Notes: a model not told the origin generated them from the letters alone. Numbered from the stretch's first letter, positions 23,501 through 32,246 are shown. The stretch is 36,174 nucleotides of DNA from Bacillota bacterium (GCA_012516125.1 JAAYXB010000045.1:1-36174), one strand, 5' to 3'. Numbers and translations: made by a program.

Positions 23501-23995
23501 ATGGCTGACGAGGAACGCGGGGACCGCGCGTATCTCCAGCCACCTTACAGGATCCCGCCTCGGGAGCGGGATGAGATCCTTGCTGGACTCAACCTCGACC
23601 TCATGTGGGAATACGCCGCCATGATACAGTACATACAGCACGCGAGCTTGCTCACCGGGCCGGAGTATGTGGCCGTGATCGAGGAGGAGTTGCAGCATGC
23701 GCAGGACGAGCACGAGCACAGCGTCATACTGGCCGACCTGATTCAGTACCTCGGCGGCATTCCGACCGTGCAGGTTGCCGAGCGAGCGACATCCCTCGAT
23801 AACGCGACCATGATCGCCCAGGACCTCCAGGCCGAGTACGAGGCCATAGGCCGGTATCTCACACGTATCCCGCAGCTAGAGGCCGTGGGCCTGTACGATT
23901 CGGCGCAGAAGATTCGCAACATCGTCGTGGTCGAGCAGAACCACGCCATAGACCTGGAGAAAGCTCTTGGGATCCGACGCGCAGGCCAGCCATAG
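23501..23995 (+). CDS. Ferritin-like (bacterioferritin/Dps-type) diiron protein
   Basis: 164-residue four-helix protein. Potential iron ligands follow the ferritin-like pattern: Glu in LMWEYAAMIQYIQHA (helix 1), EEELQHAQDEHEH (helix 2, ExxH), QAEYEAIGRYL (helix 3) and VVEQNHAIDLEKAL (helix 4, ExxH). It could store iron or reduce oxygen or peroxide; the exact subfamily cannot be assigned. The ATG has AGGAGGTGA upstream. The gene is a single transcript, convergent with purA, with repeat element C between. Confidence 0.85.
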   Translation: MADEERGDRAYLQPPYRIPPRERDEILAGLNLDLMWEYAAMIQYIQHASLLTGPEYVAVIEEELQHAQDEHEHSVILADLIQYLGGIPTVQVAERATSLDNATMIAQDLQAEYEAIGRYLTRIPQLEAVGLYDSAQKIRNIVVVEQNHAIDLEKALGIRRAGQP

Positions 23996-24096
23996 GCCGT
24001 GGGAGGACTCAGGTTGCCAGGGTTCCGTGCGCCGTGCGCCGGGCGCCTGGTCTCAGCAGCTGCGGCGCCCCGTCTGTCCGCAGGCCCGGCCGCGGA

Positions 24097-24309
24097 CTAA
24101 GTATGAGGTCATTAGTTTTCTCTCGTTTTCCGAGGTCTTGGGTTGCCGGTGATTGCACGAGGGGTGTCAAAATCCGGCCACTGACCAGACCGGCCGGATT
24201 TTGGCGAAGCGCACCCCGCTTGGGGCGCCGTCCCCGAGTGCAACACCGGCAACCCTGCACGGCGCGTGTGCTCCCTGGAACCGGCGATTACTTATGGCGA
24301 TCTACTTAG
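24097..24309 (-). repeat. CTAAG element C: long form with internal hairpin module
   Basis: About 213 bases from CTAAGTATGAGGTC to GCGATCTACTTAG, decayed terminal repeats. The main stem pairs GGGTTGCCGGTG (24140-24151) with CACCGGCAACCC (24244-24255) and continues TTGCAC/GTGCAA with one bulged A. Its loop holds an 80-base module with a perfect 12-bp hairpin, CAAAATCCGGCC (24168-24179) and its complement (24192-24203), then a CACCCCGCTTGGGG segment. It lies between the convergent ferritin-like gene and purA. The strand is nominal. Confidence 0.82.
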
Positions 24310-24337
24310 ATTCCCGCGCTCCTTTACCCGTTACCCC

Positions 24338-24382
24338 TCAGAATGTCTTACCGAGAACGAGGGTCTGGGTCCTTTCCTTCCC
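24338..24382 (-). pseudogene. Relic of a second purA 3' end
   Basis: On the minus strand the codons read GKERTQTLVLGKTF then TGA, against GRERTQTLVLGEVF then TAG at the true purA end exactly 120 bases away. Over the 11 shared codons 28 of 33 bases match; four of the five differences are synonymous third-position changes and one is Lys/Arg. Nothing upstream in this frame resembles PurA. Confidence 0.75.
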
Positions 24383-24457
24383 CAAGGGCGGGGCTTGCGG
24401 CGGCTCTCACCTTTGCTCGACAGTGCGCACGGGTCCGGAGCCAAGCCCGGCGCCGCG

Positions 24458-25741
24458 CTAAAAGACTTCACCGAGAACGAGAGTCTGCGTCCTCTCCCTG
24501 CCGATCGAGACGATCAGGATTGGCGTGCCCGCCAGCTCGGCCATGCGGGTCAGGTACGCTTTGGCGTTAGCCGGGAGGTCTTCGTACTTCTGGACGGCAC
24601 ACGAGCCCTCGGGCCATCCGGGAAGCTCCTCGTAGACAGGCTCGCACTCAGCAAACACGGCCTGGTTCGCAGGGAAGTCGCGCAGAATCTGGCCTCTGTA
24701 CCTGTACGCCGTGCACACCCGCACCATCGGAAAGCCCGAAAGGGTATCGAGGTGCGTAACGGCGATGCCATCAAGGCCGTTCACGCGTACGGCGTGCCGT
24801 ACAATGACAGCGTCAAACCAGCCGCAGCGCCTCGGCCGCCCGGTGACCGTGCCGTACTCCTGTCCACGCTCGCGGATCCTCTCGCCTGTTTCGTCTTTGA
24901 GCTCCGTGGGCATGGGGCCCGCACCGACCCGGCTGGTGTACGCCTTCGTGACCCCGATGACCTTCGTAATCTTCCTCGGGCCGACCCCCGTGCCAGGCGC
25001 AATGCCGCCGGCGGTGGGCGACGATGAGGTCACAAACGGGTACGTGCCGTGATCCACGTCGAGCATCGTGCCCTGGGCGCCCTCGAAGAGCACGTTCTTG
25101 CCGCTGTCAATAGCGTCGTTCAGCAGCACTGAAGTATCGGTAACATGAGGCCTGATGCGCCCGGCGAGCTTTGAGGCCCAGTCCATGATCTCCTCTTTGG
25201 CGAAGCCCTTGGCTCCGTATACCCGCTCGATAACCCTGTTCTTGATGGGGAGCACCACATCAAGCCTTGCTGACAGCGCATCGCGGTTGACGAGATCCAC
25301 GATTCTTATACCAAGCCTTGCGACCTTGTCGGTGTACGCGGGCCCGATGCCCCTGCCCGTTGCCCCTATGCGGGCCGCGCCTTTCTCCTCTTCCTCGAGT
25401 TTCTCGATGAGGATGTGGTAGGGCATGATGACATGAGCCTTCTCGCTGATCCGAAGGCCGTCGAGGCTGACGCCCTTCCCCTCCAGGTAGTCCATCTCTT
25501 CGACCAGCCAGGCGGGGTCAACAACCACCCCATTGCCGATGACGTTGATCTTTCCCGGGTAGAAAATGCCTGAAGGTATGAGCTTCAGCTTGAAGACCTC
25601 ATTGCCGATCTGCACCGTGTGGCCGGCGTTGTTGCCTCCCGAGTAGCGCGCGACCACATGCGCGCGGCTGGCGAGCAGGTCGGTGACTTTTCCTTTTCCT
25701 TCGTCGCCCCATTGGGCTCCCACGATGGCTACTGCGGGCAC
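24458..25741 (-). CDS. purA: Adenylosuccinate synthetase
   Basis: Converts IMP, aspartate and GTP to adenylosuccinate, first committed step of AMP synthesis. The 427 residues begin PAVAIVGAQWGDEGKGKVTD, the P-loop-like GTP/IMP site with catalytic Asp; the NNAGHT block (His as general acid), QGTMLDVDHGTYPFVTSS and the GTVTGRPRRCGWFD block are all present. I start at GTG 25739-25741 because GGGAGGTG lies eight bases upstream; GTG 25748-25750 is too close to that site. It has its own promoter despite sitting after dnaB. A relic of another purA tail lies downstream. Confidence 0.97.
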   Translation of the reverse strand: MPAVAIVGAQWGDEGKGKVTDLLASRAHVVARYSGGNNAGHTVQIGNEVFKLKLIPSGIFYPGKINVIGNGVVVDPAWLVEEMDYLEGKGVSLDGLRISEKAHVIMPYHILIEKLEEEEKGAARIGATGRGIGPAYTDKVARLGIRIVDLVNRDALSARLDVVLPIKNRVIERVYGAKGFAKEEIMDWASKLAGRIRPHVTDTSVLLNDAIDSGKNVLFEGAQGTMLDVDHGTYPFVTSSSPTAGGIAPGTGVGPRKITKVIGVTKAYTSRVGAGPMPTELKDETGERIRERGQEYGTVTGRPRRCGWFDAVIVRHAVRVNGLDGIAVTHLDTLSGFPMVRVCTAYRYRGQILRDFPANQAVFAECEPVYEELPGWPEGSCAVQKYEDLPANAKAYLTRMAELAGTPILIVSIGRERTQTLVLGEVF

Positions 25742-25864
25742 GAAGCCCACCTCCCTCGATCGCTCTTCACAGGCTCAGCTTAAGGCTTCCTTAAGGCTTC
25801 GTTGGCTTAGGGCCTCGTCGGCCTGTTGCCTGTTCTGTTAGGTTTTCCCTCGCGCACGCCGGGT

Positions 25865-25893
25865 ATGATATCAAAGCAGAAAGGTCGTGTCAA
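25865..25893 (-). promoter_or_regulatory. Promoter of purA
   Basis: On the minus strand a consensus TTGACA (25888-25893) and TATCAT (25865-25870) are 17 bases apart, giving a leader of about 115 bases. The leader contains a direct TTAAGGCTTC duplication near 25781-25800. Confidence 0.8.
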
Positions 25894-26007
25894 CAAGACA
25901 TCGGGCGCCCGTCAGATACCCCGGGGCCGCTCCGGCGCGAAAGACCCCGCGGTCCGCTGCGATCCGAGCCGAACCCGGGAGCCTGAGCCGCCTGGGGCGG
26001 CAGAGGG

Positions 26008-27354
26008 TTATTGCGCCTTCCGGAAGCGTTCGAGGTTCTCGAAGCGGGTATACTCCTTGTGCCACATGAGCTCGACGGACCCCGTCGGGCCGTTCCGCTG
26101 CTTCGCCACGATGATCTCGGCGATGTTCTTTTTCTGCGTGTTCTTGTTGTAATAGTCCTCCCGATAGATGAACGCCACCACGTCGGCAGAAGTTTCGATC
26201 TCCCCGCTCTCCTTGAGGTGGCTGAGCAGAGGTCGCCGCTCCGCTGCGGCCTCCACCGCCCGGCTGAGCTGGGCGAGGGCAACCACCGGCACCTTCAGTT
26301 CCCGGGCGAGAGATTTCAGCGACCGCGTGATCTCGGCGATCTCCTGCTGCCTGCTCTCGGCGCGGCCGCGCCCCTGGATGAGCTGGAGGTAGTCTATGAC
26401 CACGAGCCCCAGGCCGTGCTCAGCCTTGAGTCTCCGTGATTTGGCCCTGATGTCGAGGGCCGTCAGGGAGGGGCTGTCGTCGATGAAGATGGGCGCCTCA
26501 CTGAGCCGGCCCAGGCCGTATGACAGCCGTTTCCAGTCTTCGTCCACTAGTTGCCCCCTGCGCAACCTCTGCCCGTCTACTTTCGCCTCAGCGGACAGAA
26601 GGCGCATCGCCAGTTGCTCCCGGGACATCTCCAGGCTGAAGATGATCACGGGTATCTTCTCGTTCAACGCGGCGTGCGCTGCGATGTTCAGGGCGAAGCT
26701 GGTCTTCCCCATGGACGGCCTCGCCGCTATTATGATGAGATCGGAGGGTTGCAGCCCCGTGAGCATCGCGTCGAGGTCCGTAAACCCTGTCGGCACCCCG
26801 GTGACCTTCCCCTTGCTTTCGTACAGCTTCTCGATGCGCTCAAATGTATCAACCAGGACAGCCTTTATGTCTGCGACACCCTGCCTGCCGCGCTGCTGCG
26901 AGAGGGAGAAGATCATTTGCTCGGCCTGGTCCAGGGCAAGCTCGACATCTTCCGTACCCTCGTAGCCAAGGGAAGCTATAGCCGTGCCCGCCTTGACGAG
27001 CGCCCGGTACAGGGACTTTTCCTTGACGATTCTGGCGTAGTACTCGACGTTTGCCGCAGTCGGCACCACACTCGCCAGCGTCGTTATGTACGGTATCCCT
27101 CCAACCCGCTCGAGGGCCCCATGCCTGCGCAATTGCTCGGTGACCGTCACGAGGTCGATGGGCTCTCCCTTATCGTACATGCTGACTACGGTTTCGAAAA
27201 TGACCCTGTGCGCGTCCTTGTAGAAGTCTTCTGCGCTGACGATGTCAAGAGCCTTGACGATGGCATCTTTCTCAAGAAGCATGGAGCCAATAGTTGCCTG
27301 CTCCGCCTCGGTGTTCTGAGGCGGGACTCGCTCCAGCCCAACTGCTGCCTCCAT
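26008..27354 (-). CDS. dnaB: Replicative DNA helicase DnaB (DnaC in Bacillus)
   Basis: 448-residue hexameric 5'-3' helicase of the replication fork. The N-terminal primase-interacting domain begins VPPQNTEAEQATIGSMLL; the RecA-like core has Walker A ARPSMGKTS at about 211-219, the FSLEMS block, Walker B LVVIDYLQLI and the C-terminal SGEIETSADVVAFIYRE. ATG at 27352-27354 is preceded by GGGAGGT; upstream codons in the same frame are non-conserved. No intein or insert is seen. It lies between lonC and purA as in many Bacillota. Confidence 0.97.
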   Translation of the reverse strand: MEAAVGLERVPPQNTEAEQATIGSMLLEKDAIVKALDIVSAEDFYKDAHRVIFETVVSMYDKGEPIDLVTVTEQLRRHGALERVGGIPYITTLASVVPTAANVEYYARIVKEKSLYRALVKAGTAIASLGYEGTEDVELALDQAEQMIFSLSQQRGRQGVADIKAVLVDTFERIEKLYESKGKVTGVPTGFTDLDAMLTGLQPSDLIIIAARPSMGKTSFALNIAAHAALNEKIPVIIFSLEMSREQLAMRLLSAEAKVDGQRLRRGQLVDEDWKRLSYGLGRLSEAPIFIDDSPSLTALDIRAKSRRLKAEHGLGLVVIDYLQLIQGRGRAESRQQEIAEITRSLKSLARELKVPVVALAQLSRAVEAAAERRPLLSHLKESGEIETSADVVAFIYREDYYNKNTQKKNIAEIIVAKQRNGPTGSVELMWHKEYTRFENLERFRKAQ

Positions 27355-27776
27355 GCAGTTCGTACCTCCCGTATACGGAACCTGAGTGTTTCTATACTTC
27401 GATGATGATGGGCGCGGCCCGGCTCGAGCGCCTGCTGAGCCCGCTTCCAGCAATTACGGGGAGACCACTGGGACACTGGGACACTGGGACACTGGTGCGG
27501 ACTCGTGGACCCCCGTTTGGCTCTGGGAGCAGGTGGTGCCCTGACCCAACCTTCTCAAGTAATATTATTGCCACAATTCGGGCGACAATATGGCCCCGGG
27601 CTCGTCCCCAGATGGGGCCGAGCAGGGCCCGTCCGTCCCGGCCCGTCCCCGCCGGGGCAAACAACTATGCCGTTGGCCCGCTGCAACGTGCACGGACGGC
27701 GCACTTGCGGCGTGCCTCCGTGAAATTCGGCGATCATAAACTGGTGCGAACTTATGAACTTATGGTGGGTCCGGAC
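27355..27776. other. Intergenic region upstream of dnaB with tandem repeats
   Basis: About 420 bases without a supported gene. It holds three exact tandem copies of GGGACACT (27470-27493), a GGCCCGTCC-rich stretch near 27617-27655, and a direct GAACTTATG duplication near 27749-27766. An AT-rich patch (27565-27590) might contain the dnaB promoter, but no well-spaced pair is convincing. Confidence 0.55.
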
Positions 27777-29846
27777 TTAGACCGCCGGTGCCGCCGGAGG
27801 CGCGCAGGGTCCCGCAAACCCGGTCCGCCCGTCCACCGTCACAGGGTTAGGTCCCTTGTTGATATCCTGTGCGTCGATATCCTGTGCGAGCTCGCTTTGG
27901 CTCTCGCACCAGCCAGAGCTCTTGAGGGTACCGCCCTCGAAAATGTGCGCGAGCACATCCTCGATTCGCTCGACCGGCACCACCTCGATCCCCCGCAGGT
28001 CAGGGGGGACGTCTTTTGCGTTCTCCAGGGGAACGATGACCTTTTTCATGCCGGCTTGCCGCGCACCGTAAATCTTCTCGAACACGCCTCCGACGCCCTT
28101 CACCCTGCCCTGGATGGATATCTCGCCCGTGATCGCCACGTCCTGTCTCACGGGCGTTCCTGTGACGGCGCTGAGGATGGCAACCAGTATCGCGCTCCCC
28201 GCGGACGGTCCATCTATGAGGCCGCCGCCCACCACGTTCACGTGGACGTCGTAGTCCGCGAGATCCCTCCCGGTGACCTTCCTGAAGACCGACGCCGCGT
28301 TGAACACCGAATCCTTCGCCATGCTTCCCGCTGTGTCGTTAAACCTGATCGTGCCTTTACCGCTCTCCCGGGCGGGGAACGCTATGGCCTCCATCTCGAT
28401 GACGGTGCCCACGAAATCGCTCACCCCGAGGCCGAAGACATGCCCCACCTCGGCACGGTTCTGGGCCTTCACGAGGACGTACGGAGACATTCGGGCGCTC
28501 CGGATGACCTCCAGCACATGCTCCTTCGTGACCGTGAGCCTCCGCGGTTTCTCGCCGGCGCGGTATACCGCAAGGCCCACCGCGTCGGCCAGGATGGCTG
28601 TGGCCTTCCGCCCCTCGATTGTGTAGTCGCTGATTATGTCCGAGACCCCCGGTTCAAGCCTGACCTTCATGCGGCGCGCCGCGTCTTCCACGATCTGCTT
28701 GATGTGAGCGCAGGTCAGCGGCTCAAAGTACACCTCGGCTGTCCTGGACCTGATGGCCGGGTTTATAGTCGAGGGATCGCGGGTCGTCGCGCCGATGAGG
28801 ACGAAATCGGCCGGGGCGCCGTCCTCGAAGAGCTTCTTGATGTACTTCGGCACGTGCGGGTCCGCCGGGTCATAGTACGACGAGTCGAAGTACACCCGCT
28901 TGTCCTCGAGGACCTTCAGGAGTTTGTTCAGAAGGATGGGATCCATCTCTCCTATCTCGTCAATGAAGAGCACGCCACCGTGAGCCTCGGTGACAAGACC
29001 CAGTTTCGGTTCGGGCACGCCGGTTTCGGCAAGGTCTCGCCTTGCCCCCTGGTAAATCGGATCATGCACCGACCCCAGGAGAGGGTTGGTGACCTCGCGC
29101 GGGTCCCAGCGCAGGGTCGCCCCATCCACCTCGACGAACTTCGCATTCCTGGCAAAGGGCGTAAACTTGAGCTTCTTGGCCTCCTCCAGGACCAGCCGGG
29201 CTACGGTGGTCTTGCCCACCCCCGGAGGACCATACAGTATCACGTGCTGCGGGAACGGCGACGCGATCTTGGAAAGGAGAGCCTGGATCGCGCGCTCCTG
29301 ACCGACCACCTCACACAGGCGGCGCGGCCTCAATAGCTCCATGGCCGACCTCGCGAGCTTTCTCGCCTCCAGCTTCTCAAGCTCCGCGTATTTCTTCAGA
29401 GTGTGCGCATTGTCGGGCGGACCCTCCTCCTTGAGGATCTGCATCTTCACCTCGCGCACGTATTCCTCGTGCTTCTTGCGCATGCGCTCGGCGATGCGCT
29501 TTTCGAGCCTTCCCTCCACCTCACGCCTGGCGAGAATGTCCGCAATCTCGTCTTCAACTTCAGTTATCACGTCACGTATGTCTTTGCCCGGGGGGATCTC
29601 CTCGATGGTCGGGTCGTCGAACACCAGCCGCTCGAGGGCGATCACCCGGTCACGCAGAGCCTCGGACTTCATAAGCTCCAGTGCTTCCAGCTTCCCCGCC
29701 TTCAGCACCAGCTTGTCAGCGCCGTAGATGTGGGCAAGAACACCCATGAGCGCCGAGACCTGCCTCTGCAGCTCGTCTTCGGCGCTCCCGGACACCGCCG
29801 GCTGTGCGCTGAATCCTTTGAATATCTTTCCTATGATGCCATTCAT
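27777..29846 (-). CDS. lonC: ATP-dependent protease LonC
   Basis: 689 residues. A coiled N-terminal region (about 25-165) replaces the usual Lon N-domain. The AAA+ module follows with Walker A GPPGVGKTT (206-214), Walker B GGVLFIDEIGEMD (290-302) and the ATTRDPSTINPAIRSR sensor region. The Lon protease domain has Ser548 (DGPSAGS) and Lys591 (GVFEKIYGA), both catalytic residues intact. The location between rplI and dnaB is typical of LonC. ATG start overlaps the rplI stop (ATGA). Near the C-terminus a 15-base tandem duplication (27861-27890) repeats AQDID-like residues, in a tail after the conserved domain. Confidence 0.93.
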   Translation of the reverse strand: MNGIIGKIFKGFSAQPAVSGSAEDELQRQVSALMGVLAHIYGADKLVLKAGKLEALELMKSEALRDRVIALERLVFDDPTIEEIPPGKDIRDVITEVEDEIADILARREVEGRLEKRIAERMRKKHEEYVREVKMQILKEEGPPDNAHTLKKYAELEKLEARKLARSAMELLRPRRLCEVVGQERAIQALLSKIASPFPQHVILYGPPGVGKTTVARLVLEEAKKLKFTPFARNAKFVEVDGATLRWDPREVTNPLLGSVHDPIYQGARRDLAETGVPEPKLGLVTEAHGGVLFIDEIGEMDPILLNKLLKVLEDKRVYFDSSYYDPADPHVPKYIKKLFEDGAPADFVLIGATTRDPSTINPAIRSRTAEVYFEPLTCAHIKQIVEDAARRMKVRLEPGVSDIISDYTIEGRKATAILADAVGLAVYRAGEKPRRLTVTKEHVLEVIRSARMSPYVLVKAQNRAEVGHVFGLGVSDFVGTVIEMEAIAFPARESGKGTIRFNDTAGSMAKDSVFNAASVFRKVTGRDLADYDVHVNVVGGGLIDGPSAGSAILVAILSAVTGTPVRQDVAITGEISIQGRVKGVGGVFEKIYGARQAGMKKVIVPLENAKDVPPDLRGIEVVPVERIEDVLAHIFEGGTLKSSGWCESQSELAQDIDAQDINKGPNPVTVDGRTGFAGPCAPPAAPAV
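27861..27890. repeat. 15-base tandem duplication in the lonC 3' end
   Basis: GATATCCTGTGCG plus two variable bases occurs twice in a row, in frame, in the non-conserved C-terminal tail of LonC. Confidence 0.85.
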
Positions 29847-30310
29847 CCACCCAGGTCCCCTTCCGACTGCGGCTCCACATCGACCACCACTCTCGCGGCT
29901 ACTTGCGGATGGAGCCTTATCGGGATCGTATACGAGCCCACCGCCTTGATGGGATCTGGAAGCTCGATCTTCCTTCTATCGATCTCGACCCCAAGCACCT
30001 CTCTGATGGCGTCGGCAATATCCCTGGCCGTGACCGACCCGAATAAGCGGCCTCCCTCGCCGCTCTTCCGGCGGATCGTGATCCCACCCGACGCAAGGTC
30101 CTGCGCAAGCCTTCGGGCGAGCGCAAGTTCCCTGTCGGCCTTCCTTTCAATGGCGACCTTTTCCGCCTGAAGGATCCTGAGATTCCGCTCGGATGCCTCG
30201 ATCGCAAGCCCCCGGGGAATAAGGTAGTTTCGAGCATAGCCGTCGGCCACTTTTGCAGTGTCCCCCTCGCGCCCAAGCCCTTTGACATCCTGCTTCAGGA
30301 TCACTTTCAT
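29843..30310 (-). CDS. rplI: Large ribosomal subunit protein bL9
   Basis: 155-residue 23S rRNA-binding protein. The N-terminal domain is MKVILKQDVKGLGREGD with the GYARNYLIPRGLA loop; a long connecting helix (near 40-75) leads to the C-terminal domain with GRLFGSVTARDIADAI. The start is ATG 30308-30310, overlapping the yybS stop (ATGA) and preceded by GGGGGGAAG; the longer frame is a shadow of yybS. It is co-transcribed with yybS and lonC. Confidence 0.97.
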   Translation of the reverse strand: MKVILKQDVKGLGREGDTAKVADGYARNYLIPRGLAIEASERNLRILQAEKVAIERKADRELALARRLAQDLASGGITIRRKSGEGGRLFGSVTARDIADAIREVLGVEIDRRKIELPDPIKAVGSYTIPIRLHPQVAARVVVDVEPQSEGDLGG

Positions 30311-31263
30311 GTTATCTTCCCCCCGCTTTCCAGAGAAAGCTTGCGAAAGTCGAGCCACGCGTCGAACAGGCCCACCCAGGACACTATCTGCAAGACCATC
30401 GGGTTCAGAAACGCAAACACACCCAAAAGAACCCTCACCGCGACGTTCAGATGGTATCGGTTCATGAAGTACCAGCACAGCGCCATGCCCTGCACGAGGA
30501 AGAGGGCACCGAACACTGACAAAAGGTTGGCTCCGGCTTTCCAGAGGAGGGGCATCCCGCTAGCCTCACCGACCACGGAGAGGACCAGGCCGACGACGTA
30601 CCCCCACCCGAAAGGCCATGAAATCCTCCACCTGGCGAAGGGCGGTATCTCCTCCATCTTGTATCCCAGCTTGCCCAGGACGAGCCGAGCGAGAAGGTAA
30701 TTGACCCCGGCCACACCTACGACGGCCATGACAAGCGACGCCGGCAGGATGATCTTGGCGGTCTCGATGAGCTGCGACATCTGGGTCTGTGCCTGCTGAA
30801 GCTGCGCCTCCGGCACTCCAAGGCTCCGGTAGAACTGCGTTGCGGAGCTCATGCTTTTCCGAAGCGTTTCTTCGATTGCCGCGAGGCTGAACCCGCCGAG
30901 CCAGGCGCCGAGCCCGAATATGAACACCATTGAAACCGCCACCGCGACGCTGGTCAAGAGCAGCGTGCGCAGAGGCGCAAACCGCCTTCTGATACACCAG
31001 GCAAGCGTGATGCCTATTATACCCACCTTCGCCAAGACCGTCAGCCCCTGAAGGGGGCCCACGATCATGCTCGTGGCGGCGATGGTCACCACGGTGGCCC
31101 ACGCTCCCGCCTTCACGCCGTGCCTCACCACCAGCACCACAATGGGCAGCGGGTACACCAGGGCGAAGACCGGCACATAAGCGTCAAGAACGCAAAACAC
31201 AGTGGCTATTGCAACGAGAAGAGCGCTTTCCACCAGGGTCCTGGTGGCCATAGAACGGGGCAT
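30307..31263 (-). CDS. yybS: DUF2232 (YybS-like) membrane protein
   Basis: 318-residue protein with about eight hydrophobic helices, including TLVESALLVAIATVFCVLDA, AWATVVTIAATSMIVG and LLSVFGALFLVQGMALCWYF. It matches DUF2232 in fold pattern and in gene position. Function is unknown; the family has been compared with ECF-type transporter components. It starts with ATG 31261-31263 or an ATG four codons later, which suits GAGGGA better. In most relatives the c-di-AMP phosphodiesterase gene gdpP follows; here rplI follows directly with a four-base overlap. Confidence 0.88.
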   Translation of the reverse strand: MPRSMATRTLVESALLVAIATVFCVLDAYVPVFALVYPLPIVVLVVRHGVKAGAWATVVTIAATSMIVGPLQGLTVLAKVGIIGITLAWCIRRRFAPLRTLLLTSVAVAVSMVFIFGLGAWLGGFSLAAIEETLRKSMSSATQFYRSLGVPEAQLQQAQTQMSQLIETAKIILPASLVMAVVGVAGVNYLLARLVLGKLGYKMEEIPPFARWRISWPFGWGYVVGLVLSVVGEASGMPLLWKAGANLLSVFGALFLVQGMALCWYFMNRYHLNVAVRVLLGVFAFLNPMVLQIVSWVGLFDAWLDFRKLSLESGGKIT

Positions 31264-31267
31264 TCCC

Positions 31268-31615
31268 TCACATCTTCCTCTCGGACAGGTGCCTCTTCAA
31301 AGCAGAGAAATCGCCATACCACGTTTCGATCTCGTGGTTTTGCTCGATGTTGGCCTTGATTTTCTCTTTTATTCTAGTGTCAAGTGCCGAATGAGGGAGG
31401 CCGAGGCGCTTACCAAGAAGGTAGCACCCTACGACGATGTTTGCAAGAGAATCCGCGCAAGCCTCGTCGCTCGTTTTCAGCATCCCTTTGAAGAGGGATG
31501 CGATGTTCACCACAAGCTCCGTCTTGAGCCACTCGATTGTTTTGAGGTTGCGGGCGATGTCCGCTCGGGAGATGATCTCCTGCTCCCTGGCTCCGGCGCC
31601 TTCCACAAAAGCCAT
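31268..31615 (-). CDS. MazG-like family protein
   Basis: 115 residues, helical, with the NLKTIEWLKTELVVNIASLF and ADSLANIVVGCYLLGKRLGL segments of the MazG-like family. It resembles the all-alpha NTP pyrophosphatase fold but is short and lacks an obvious ExxE-x-ExxD metal site, so enzymatic activity is doubtful. ATG 31613-31615 has GCAGGAGA upstream. It lies four bases before yybS and after the rpsR terminator, so it probably begins the yybS-rplI-lonC transcript. Confidence 0.8.
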   Translation of the reverse strand: MAFVEGAGAREQEIISRADIARNLKTIEWLKTELVVNIASLFKGMLKTSDEACADSLANIVVGCYLLGKRLGLPHSALDTRIKEKIKANIEQNHEIETWYGDFSALKRHLSERKM

Positions 31616-31767
31616 ACGGTCTCCTGCCCCCCTCTGCCCGATGAGGCCACGGCGTTCGTCTCACTTATTCTCTAGTTTTGCGCGGTTCTCCTTCACGCGG
31701 CACCCAAACAATTGCTGCCATGACTGGGAAGCCGGCCGCCACAGCGGCTGCCACGATTTGCCCCAAA

Positions 31768-31795
31768 AGCGGGAGGGGGTTTCCCCCCTCCCGCT
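31768..31795 (-). terminator. Terminator of the rpsF-ssb-rpsR operon
   Basis: AGCGGGAGGGGG pairs with CCCCCTCCCGCT around a three- or four-base loop; on the minus strand TTTTGGGG follows. It lies about 40 bases after the rpsR stop. Confidence 0.8.
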
Positions 31796-31833
31796 GGCCA
31801 AAACACGCGTCCGCCCCCGCAAAACTCCGCTGC

Positions 31834-32067
31834 TTACTGCTCAGCAGTGAACGGCAGGAGCGCCACAAGGCGGGCTCTCTTTATGGCGGTTGTGACCTGG
31901 CGCTGGTGCCTCGCGCAGTTCCCCGAGATACGGCGCGGGATGATCTTGCCCCTCTCCGTGATGAACCTCCGAAGTCGCGCCACGTCTTTGTAATCCACAG
32001 CGTCTATCTTATCCACGCAGAAGCTGCAAACGCGCTTCTTCGACTTACGCCCCTTTTCACGTCTCAT
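31834..32067 (-). CDS. rpsR: Small ribosomal subunit protein bS18
   Basis: 77 residues from ATG 32065-32067 (AGGAACT upstream). [20 protein letters not shown] carries a CxxC pair, a zinc-binding variant of the N-terminus; [20 protein letters not shown] and [20 protein letters not shown] are the core. It pairs with bS6 in the 30S platform. The longer frame upstream is not conserved. Confidence 0.97.
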   Translation of the reverse strand: MRREKGRKSKKRVCSFCVDKIDAVDYKDVARLRRFITERGKIIPRRISGNCARHQRQVTTAIKRARLVALLPFTAEQ

Positions 32068-32246
32068 ATCAGTTCCTGGTTCAAGAATCTCACAATACCT
32101 GGCAGGCGCCAGATTTGCGAGCCGGCCTCCCCCTGACCAGGATTTCGCTCCTTTCGGACTGGACTTGCCTACCCGTTTTGAGCAGGCTTCGCGACAGGGA
32201 GACCTCAGCCCGGGAGTCGCACCCGGCGCGCTCATCTTTCGGCGAG

